DNA of 10,118 bases from an uncultured Treponema sp. Lineage in GTDB: Bacteria > Spirochaetota > Spirochaetia > Treponematales > Treponemataceae. Under the pieces are notes generated by a model, which made no database searches, was not told where the DNA came from, and worked only from the letters and a program-made list of their open reading frames with translations. The stretch spans positions 1 through 10,118 of the forward strand of contig CAMAFU010000043.1 in the NCBI GenBank assembly GCA_945833725.1, written 5' to 3'. Shown here in pieces: positions 5,293-10,118 of the stretch. Made by a program: the position numbers and the translations under genes. Position 1 is the first letter of the stretch; each line of letters opens with the position of its first letter.

Positions 5293-6401
5293 CCAGCGAA
5301 ACTATTATTCCACCAGAAAATCCAGAATACACAGAAATTGTAACTCAGTACGAAAAGAAAATTTACGATTTAAAGCAGTTACTGGAAATTTCCCGTTCCC
5401 TCTGCTCCACAATAGAATTTTCCCAGCTTATTGAATCTATTCTTTACACCTGCATGGGGCAGTTTCGCGTTTTAGGTGCCGGTATTTTTGTTCTTGATGC
5501 CCTGGATTCCGATTTTTATCAGCTGGACAAAAACTACAACGGAATGGAATTAAAAAGCGGCGTAAATTATCAGATAAGCGCCACAGACAGCATGATTCAA
5601 TTTCTCGCCAAAAGCGACAAACTCTTTACTCTGGAAGAACTTCGCTCCGTTTTGCCTCCGTCTTCAAATTTTGAACCAATATCAAGTCTAAATCCGTCGC
5701 TTATTGTTCCCCTTGTTCAAAAAAATCACCTTAACGGCATTTTGCTTTTAGGCGAGCGCATTACCATGCCCGACGAAACAGATTACAGTGCCGACGAAAA
5801 AGAACAGATTTCCATAATTGCCTCTTTGGCATCTGTTGCCATTTCAAATGCCAGCCTGCTGGAACGCTCTTCCACCGACATGATGACTCACTTAAAACTC
5901 AAATACTTCTTCTACAATGTACTTTCAGATAAAATTGATCAGGCTATTTCTCAGGGATTAAAATTTTCCGTTGTAATGTTCGACATTGATTTTTTCAAAA
6001 GATTTAACGACACTTACGGCCATGCCTGCGGCGACTATGTACTGCAAACAGTAGCAAAAATCACCAGATCGTGCATCCGTTCCAGAGATTTGGCAAGCCG
6101 CTACGGTGGAGAAGAATTTACCCTTCTCCTTGACAACACCGAAAAAGAAGATGCCCTTACCGTAGCAGAAAGGCTTCGTACAAAAATTGAACAGTACGAC
6201 TTTAAATACGAAAATCAGCATGTAAAAGTAACAGTTTCTTTAGGCGTTACAGAATTCAACCCGGAAACAAATGCCGTAACCTCTCCAAAATTACTTGTAG
6301 ATCAGGCAGATCAGGCTCTTTATGTTTCAAAGCGTAACGGAAGGAATCAAGTTACTTTTGCCGATTCAAAACTAATTTCAGAAACAAAATTACCGGATTA
6401 A
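5289..6401 (+). CDS. Diguanylate cyclase with GAF-like sensor domain (GGDEF)
   Basis: The protein should make cyclic di-GMP from two GTP in the cytoplasm. Of its 370 residues, about 15-40 are a short helical lead, about 40-192 form a GAF-like sensory domain, and about 196-360 form the GGDEF domain. The catalytic domain looks active: FDIDFFKRFND (231-241) supplies metal-binding D232 and nucleotide contacts, YGHACGD follows at 243-249, and the signature is GGEEF (273-277). An inhibitory site R264-x-x-D267 lies five residues before GGEEF, so product feedback is expected. There is no membrane segment, so input is probably an intracellular small molecule or a partner protein. Its start overlaps the upstream stop (ATGA), and its stop is 3 bases before the rhomboid ATG. 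From memory, T. pallidum TP0981 is the corresponding GGDEF protein; this is not verified. Confidence 0.93.
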   Translation: MTSETIIPPENPEYTEIVTQYEKKIYDLKQLLEISRSLCSTIEFSQLIESILYTCMGQFRVLGAGIFVLDALDSDFYQLDKNYNGMELKSGVNYQISATDSMIQFLAKSDKLFTLEELRSVLPPSSNFEPISSLNPSLIVPLVQKNHLNGILLLGERITMPDETDYSADEKEQISIIASLASVAISNASLLERSSTDMMTHLKLKYFFYNVLSDKIDQAISQGLKFSVVMFDIDFFKRFNDTYGHACGDYVLQTVAKITRSCIRSRDLASRYGGEEFTLLLDNTEKEDALTVAERLRTKIEQYDFKYENQHVKVTVSLGVTEFNPETNAVTSPKLLVDQADQALYVSKRNGRNQVTFADSKLISETKLPD

Positions 6402-6404
6402 AAA

Positions 6405-7037
6405 ATGCTTTCAAAAATACGAAAACCATTTACCTACACATTTAGAAATGTAACTCTCTTCATCATACTTATAAATGTTGCCGTTTTTCTTCTGGAGGGA
6501 ATTTACCCGCCTCTAAAATATTATTTTTCACTAAACATAATAAACTGTTTGGGCAAAAGAATGTTCTGGCAGCCGTTCACCTACATGTTTATCCACGGAA
6601 ATTTTCAGCATCTGCTTTTTAATATGCTGGGGCTTTTTTTCTTTGGAACATCAGTAGAAAAGGCAATCGGCTCAAAAGAATATCTCCTTATGTATCTTGT
6701 TACAGGCACATTATGCGGATGTTTTTCCCTCCTTACATACTATTTTACCGGTTCATACATGATATTTCTTATGGGTGCAAGCGGAGCCATCTACGGAATG
6801 CTTTTGGCCTACGCAGTTATTTTCCCCCGCAGCAAAATCTGGATTTGGGGCTTAATTCCTGTATCTTCCCCAATTCTTGTAATAGCCTATGCCGTTATAG
6901 AATTTGCAAGTCAGATTTTTGGCTCTAAAGATGGAGTTGCCCACTCAGTTCATCTTGCAGGATTCTTTTTCAGCTGGCTCTATTTTTTAGTCAGAATGGG
7001 CATAAATCCAATAAAAGTGTGGAAAAATTACCGTTAA
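6405..7037 (+). CDS. Rhomboid-family intramembrane serine protease
   Basis: Rhomboids cut transmembrane segments of substrate proteins within the lipid bilayer. The 210 residues are very hydrophobic, with about six membrane spans (near 15-31, 67-84, 92-114, 119-140, 148-171 and 183-199), the minimal bacterial core. Signatures are WQPFTYMFIHG (55-65), the H64-x4-H69-x3-N73 array matching the GlpG H145/H150/N154 set, catalytic S126 in GASG (124-127), and catalytic H183 in VHLAG (182-186). The Ser-His dyad is intact, so it is expected to be active. The ATG at 6405 is 3 bases after the cyclase stop, so it is probably translated from the same mRNA. The substrate is unknown. GC-rich repeat material follows it. 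Confidence 0.93.
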   Translation: MLSKIRKPFTYTFRNVTLFIILINVAVFLLEGIYPPLKYYFSLNIINCLGKRMFWQPFTYMFIHGNFQHLLFNMLGLFFFGTSVEKAIGSKEYLLMYLVTGTLCGCFSLLTYYFTGSYMIFLMGASGAIYGMLLAYAVIFPRSKIWIWGLIPVSSPILVIAYAVIEFASQIFGSKDGVAHSVHLAGFFFSWLYFLVRMGINPIKVWKNYR

Positions 7038-7045
7038 TATTTTTT

Positions 7046-7199
7046 CGGGCGGCTTTTTGCCCCGCTCCACTTCGTTCCGCTACTGCAAAAACCAGGCTAT
7101 CCAGGGTTTCGCGCAAAAGCGCTCCATTCGGAAAATCAGCAGCCTTAAGTCCGCCGATTTTCCGAACGCCTTCGGCGCCCTTCCTATCCTTGCCGCAGA
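7046..7199. repeat. GC-rich intergenic element with several inverted repeats
   Basis: This block after the rhomboid gene is visibly richer in G and C than the flanking genes. It holds a perfect 11-bp inverted repeat (7127-7137 with 7156-7166, 18-base loop), a GCGC-AAAA-GCGC hairpin (7111-7122), a CGCC-TTC-GGCG hairpin (7167-7177) and a CGGG/CCCG pair (7046-7049 with 7061-7064). It is open in frames on both strands (predicted peptides rich in Arg, Ser, Ala and Pro), which is typical of compositionally biased repeats and not of genes. I suspect a dispersed Treponema intergenic repeat, different from the one at 2497-2576. No U-tract makes any of these a clear terminator. Confidence 0.5.
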
Positions 7200-7235
7200 A
7201 ACAGCCAGTACTTTTTATAAGGAGATTTTGTCTTA

Positions 7236-7907
7236 ATGAACAAAAAATATTTTTTTGTATTTTTTTTATTGGCACTTTTTTCTTTTTCTCCCCATAAAAT
7301 TTTTGCCACTACGGAAAATTCTCCGGACAAAGTTCAATTTCTTTTGTGGGCAGAAAAAGATGCCTATCCCGGAAAATTTTACGAAGGAAGTGTTGAACGA
7401 ATAAAAAAAACATCTGTATTTCTGCTGGAGGGAGCCGTTTACGGATGGAATTTTGAATATGTTCCCTACGATAAAACCCGAAATGTACAGGAAATTTTCG
7501 ACTTTTCTCCTGTCAGAGCTTTCAGCAAAAATGAAAAAGATTCAATTCAATACAATAATGCCGCAGAAAAAGACTCCAGACTTTACTGCCGGGTTGAATT
7601 TTTAAGGAATCAACCCCAAATGGAAATTTTTAACAGTTACCGCTCCCTGTCAAATCCTAAAATCCGCGGAAAAGGGAATGCACCTTTAGAACACGGGTTT
7701 GAAGGAATACAGGAAGCCTGTGCCAATGCCATGAAGAATGCCGTACGGGAATTCTGGCGTTCAAAAATAAAAAATAAACCGGCAGAAATTTCCGGTCGTC
7801 TTTTGTTGTGTGCCCCACCTATCATCGGAGTAGACAGCGGTCAATATACAGTTACCCTTGATTTTTTTATGGAAACGAATAAAATAATTGATTACAGAAT
7901 GTTTTAG
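7236..7907 (+). CDS. Exported protein of unknown function (223 aa)
   Basis: The N-terminus is a classical signal peptide: KK at 3-4, a hydrophobic core at about 5-18, and a likely signal peptidase I cut after A24 (KIFA before TTEN). No lipobox cysteine is present, so it should be periplasmic or outer-membrane associated. The mature part, about 199 residues, is soluble and mixed alpha/beta with aromatic-rich segments (VYGWNFEYVPYDK near 67-79), a helix around EACANAMKNAVREFW, and a closing strand that ends DYRMF. I recognise no domain. AAGGAG (7219-7224) lies 11 bases before the ATG, a little long but the best site present. It sits just behind the GC-rich repeat and 83 bases before another small exported protein; the two may be co-transcribed. 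Confidence 0.82.
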   Translation: MNKKYFFVFFLLALFSFSPHKIFATTENSPDKVQFLLWAEKDAYPGKFYEGSVERIKKTSVFLLEGAVYGWNFEYVPYDKTRNVQEIFDFSPVRAFSKNEKDSIQYNNAAEKDSRLYCRVEFLRNQPQMEIFNSYRSLSNPKIRGKGNAPLEHGFEGIQEACANAMKNAVREFWRSKIKNKPAEISGRLLLCAPPIIGVDSGQYTVTLDFFMETNKIIDYRMF

Positions 7908-7990
7908 GCGTTTCATTTTTATTAAAAAAAGTCGTTTTCATTCCTGTTTAGAAGCCTTTTATGACTTAAAACACCCACTGGAGGAACTAA

Positions 7991-8386
7991 ATGAAGAAGT
8001 TTTTTGCTTTTACAGCTTCTCTTCTCTGTCTTTCCTGCATGATTTTCGCAGAAGACTATCAGGATCTTTTAAAAGAACCTGTAAGTAACGAAATCGAAAC
8101 AATAATTCCTGAAGATCAGCATGTTACAAACAAAACTGCAAAAGTCCGGCTGGAATACACACCCCTTACAGACGAAGTTCGCCTTTATTATACCTGCCAT
8201 GCAGTTTCCTTTGATCAAGGTGAAGCCATGAATACAGCTCTGGCTGTTTTAAAAGACTTCCAGGATGCCCACGAAGAATATTTCGGTTATAAATATATGC
8301 GCCGGGACTCTGTAAAATACTACAAAGACGAAAAAACAGGGTTCAAATGGGCAATGTATCAGTCTTATGTAAGGTTTACCCGGTAA
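7991..8386 (+). CDS. Small exported protein of unknown function (131 aa)
   Basis: A signal peptide is evident: MKKFF, a hydrophobic stretch through about residue 19, and a probable cut after A20 (MIFA before EDYQ). C13 and C16 lie in the hydrophobic region. L-S-C16 is not a classical lipobox, but spirochaete lipoboxes are loose, so a lipoprotein cannot be excluded. The mature protein, about 111 residues, is acidic at first and then contains a YYTCHAV strand, a helix (AMNTALAVLKDFQDAHEEYF) and a Tyr/Lys/Arg-rich end. No domain is recognised. GGAGG (7980-7984) precedes the ATG by 6 bases, one of the best ribosome-binding sites here, so strong translation is likely. It follows the 223-aa exported protein on the same strand. 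Confidence 0.8.
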   Translation: MKKFFAFTASLLCLSCMIFAEDYQDLLKEPVSNEIETIIPEDQHVTNKTAKVRLEYTPLTDEVRLYYTCHAVSFDQGEAMNTALAVLKDFQDAHEEYFGYKYMRRDSVKYYKDEKTGFKWAMYQSYVRFTR

Positions 8387-8412
8387 AATAAAAAACTTTC
8401 GTAAGCGTACTC

Positions 8413-8478
8413 TTTTTTTCGGTGTCTGTCTGTTCTTATGTCTTGGTATGCGTAAGGTTCAGGCCGGCACCAAAAAAA
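8413..8478. repeat. Long imperfect hairpin with T7 and A7 outer arms
   Basis: The outer arm T7 (8413-8419) plus GGTGTC (8421-8426) pairs with GGCACC (8466-8471) plus A7 (8472-8478), with C8420 bulged and one wobble. Inside, CTG (8430-8432) can pair with CAG (8460-8462), and CTTATG (8435-8440) with CGTAAG (8451-8456). The whole 66 bases can therefore form one long stem. The T run is upstream and the A run downstream, the reverse of a bidirectional terminator, so it does not look like a simple terminator on either strand. It lies 61 bases before pheS and could be a leader structure or a palindromic repeat. Confidence 0.4.
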
Positions 8479-8539
8479 TTTAAGGGCTATGTCAGTTTTT
8501 TACATAAAATAAAAACTTTATAAATCAAGCAGGAAAAAA

Positions 8540-10096
8540 ATGGACATTCAGAACATAATTAAAAATCTTCATCCTCTGGAAATAAAAGTTCTCTTAAAAT
8601 ACTCTCAAAAAGATGAATTAAGTTCCGAAAAACTTCAAAATGAGCTTAACTACAAAGAAGGTCATGCCAATCAGGCATTTAGTTGGCTTGGCGGTAAAAA
8701 TCTTTTGAGTGTTTCAAGCCGAACTCCCCATACATTTTACGAAATTACAGATTTAGGCCGCGAATATCTTAAAAACGGCACTCCCGAAGAAAGAATAATT
8801 AAATTTGTTCAGGAAAACGGGCCAAAAACCCTGCCAGAAATTGCCGCAGGAACAAATCTGGAACAAAAAGATGTTGGTTCTGCTTTTGGCCCTCTTTCTA
8901 AAGACGGTGTTTTAAAAATGAACGGCGAAAAAAAAGCCGAATATACCGGAAATGCCGTTCCTTCAAGAATTTCTACAGCCCGATTGCTTTTGGAAAAGGC
9001 CGCTTCTGCAGAAAACGGTCAGCTTGAATCAACTTCACTTTCCGATGAAGAAAAGTCGGTTATTTCTTCCTTTGCAAAAAAACGCGGTGCTTCCGACAGT
9101 GCATTTAAAATTATTGAACGGGAAACTGTTCTCTATAAACTTGCCGAACAGGTAAAAGAAGTTGTTCAAGCCCTTAAAAATGCCGGCATTACCGGAAACG
9201 AAATTGGAGAACTTACTCCAAAAATGCTGGAAACTGGTGAATGGAAAAAGGGAACTTTCCGAAGCTACAACATTGCCATTCCTCCTGCAAGAATTATTCC
9301 TGGCAGAACAAATCCTTATGTTCAGTTTCTTGAGCATGTAAAAGATAAGCTTTGTTCCCTTGGTTTTCAGGAATACGATGGTCCTCTTGTAGAAACTGAA
9401 TTCTGGAACGGCGATGCCCTGTTCATGCCTCAGTTTCATGCCGCAAGAGATATTCACGATGTTTACAGAATAAAAAATCCAACTCATGCAAAAAGCATCG
9501 AAGAGCCTTGGCTTTCTAATGTTGCCGCTGCTCACAAAAACGGCGGAAATACAGGCAGCCGTGGATGGAATTACGAATTTGATCACGAATTTACACGAAG
9601 ACTTGTTTTGCGTTCTCAGGGAACTGTTCTTTCGGCACATCAGCTGCATAAGGCACAGGTTCCAGGCAAATATTTTGGTATTGCCCGGTGTTTCCGCTAC
9701 GACAAAGTTGATGCAACTCATCTTTCGGACTTTTACCAGACAGAGGGCATTATTGCCGGCGAAGATGTAAATTTAAGAACACTTTTAGGTATGCTGGAAA
9801 TGTTTGCAAAAGAAGTTGCCGGTGCCACCGAAGTAAAATATGTTCCAGGTTACTTCCCTTTTACCGAACCATCGGTAGAAGTTCACATAAAACATCCTGT
9901 TTTGGGCTGGTTTGAACTTGGAGGTGCTGGAATTTTCCGTCCAGAAGTTACAAAAGCTCAGGGGCTGGATTGTCCTGTTCTTGCCTGGGGTATGGGTATA
10001 GACCGCATGGCCTTAATGGCACTGGGTCTGAACGATCTGCGGGAACTGTTCAGCGAAGACATCGAAGAAGTCCGCCTCCGCAAAGCAAAATTCTAA
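8540..10096 (+). CDS. pheS: Phenylalanine-tRNA ligase alpha subunit, archaeal/eukaryotic type
   Basis: PheS is the catalytic subunit of the PheS/PheT heterotetramer that attaches phenylalanine to tRNA-Phe. At 518 residues it is much longer than ordinary bacterial PheS (about 330-350). The extra length is N-terminal: winged-helix-like segments over about 1-140, as in archaeal and eukaryotic alpha subunits, and spirochaetes are known to carry this type. The class II core is clear: motif 2 runs ARCFRYDKVDATHL (382-395) with R386, and motif 3 has GMGIDR (484-489) with R489. Two usually conserved stretches differ: LFMPQFHAARDIHDVY (294-309), where many have a dHPARxxxDTFY-like string, and LRSQGT (357-362), where many have LRTHT. 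The start at 8540 has AGGA (8531-8534) 5 bases before it. pheT is not in the 22 bases that follow. Confidence 0.95.
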   Translation: MDIQNIIKNLHPLEIKVLLKYSQKDELSSEKLQNELNYKEGHANQAFSWLGGKNLLSVSSRTPHTFYEITDLGREYLKNGTPEERIIKFVQENGPKTLPEIAAGTNLEQKDVGSAFGPLSKDGVLKMNGEKKAEYTGNAVPSRISTARLLLEKAASAENGQLESTSLSDEEKSVISSFAKKRGASDSAFKIIERETVLYKLAEQVKEVVQALKNAGITGNEIGELTPKMLETGEWKKGTFRSYNIAIPPARIIPGRTNPYVQFLEHVKDKLCSLGFQEYDGPLVETEFWNGDALFMPQFHAARDIHDVYRIKNPTHAKSIEEPWLSNVAAAHKNGGNTGSRGWNYEFDHEFTRRLVLRSQGTVLSAHQLHKAQVPGKYFGIARCFRYDKVDATHLSDFYQTEGIIAGEDVNLRTLLGMLEMFAKEVAGATEVKYVPGYFPFTEPSVEVHIKHPVLGWFELGGAGIFRPEVTKAQGLDCPVLAWGMGIDRMALMALGLNDLRELFSEDIEEVRLRKAKF

Positions 10097-10118
10097 CATC
10101 ATCAATAAGATTTAATAC

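Noticed and set aside
7190..7221. TTGCCG ... TTTATA as a promoter for the 223-aa exported protein
   Set aside because: The predicted transcript start would fall after the Shine-Dalgarno site at 7219-7224, which makes no sense for that gene. The -35 is also poor.
7019..7297. 92-aa + strand frame across the GC-rich element, and a 94-aa minus-strand frame at 6991-7275
   Set aside because: Both translate the same biased repeat and run into the neighbouring genes. Neither has a ribosome-binding site or a recognisable fold.
8499..8524. TTTACA ... TATAAA as a pheS promoter
   Set aside because: The spacing is only 14 bases and the region is simply AT-rich; not distinguishable from chance.
9035..9721. 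228-aa open frame on the minus strand
   Set aside because: Antisense to the pheS core; low-complexity Ser/Phe/Asn-rich translation with no motif.

Overview
The window looks like chromosomal DNA from a spirochaete, most likely a Treponema (a host-associated treponeme is my guess). The evidence is the gene set and style: an archaeal/eukaryotic-type PheS with an N-terminal winged-helix region (a known spirochaete peculiarity), a diverged Era (GRPSAGKS), a moderately AT-rich base composition and many genes with weak ribosome-binding sites. All convincing genes lie on the + strand. I see no IS element, CRISPR array, tRNA or rRNA.

Layout. 1-451: a gene-poor leader holding an all-AT hairpin, two tiny ORFs (109-219 and 216-350) joined by an ATGA overlap with a strong Shine-Dalgarno sequence for the second, and a hairpin terminator. 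452-1381: the GTPase Era. 1382-1712: an intergenic region with a textbook sigma-70 promoter (1423-1451) and, about 70 nt later, an intrinsic terminator (to 1531), so it should encode a short RNA or an attenuated leader; after it lies a possible minus-strand coding remnant (1564-1680). 1713-2495: a TatD-family hydrolase. 2497-2587: a GC-rich palindromic element ending in a terminator. 2615-3652: tRNA-dihydrouridine synthase with a TTG start. 3709-5292: a 527-residue protein I cannot identify. 5289-6401: a GAF-GGDEF diguanylate cyclase whose start overlaps the previous stop by 4 bases. 6405-7037: a rhomboid protease starting 3 bases after the cyclase. 7046-7199: a second GC-rich, inverted-repeat-rich element. 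7236-7907 and 7991-8386: two unrecognised small exported proteins with good Shine-Dalgarno sites. 8413-8478: a long imperfect hairpin. 8540-10096: PheS.

How the genes relate. Era, Dus and PheS belong to the translation machinery (ribosome assembly, tRNA modification, tRNA charging). The 527-aa protein, the diguanylate cyclase and the rhomboid protease form a tight block that is probably one transcription unit and suggests a shared signalling or envelope role. From memory, Treponema pallidum has a similar tatD / hypothetical / GGDEF sensor / rhomboid order around TP0979-TP0982; I could not verify this. The most interesting unexplained items are the overlapping micro-ORFs, the promoter-terminator small RNA unit upstream of tatD, and the unknown partner of the cyclase.
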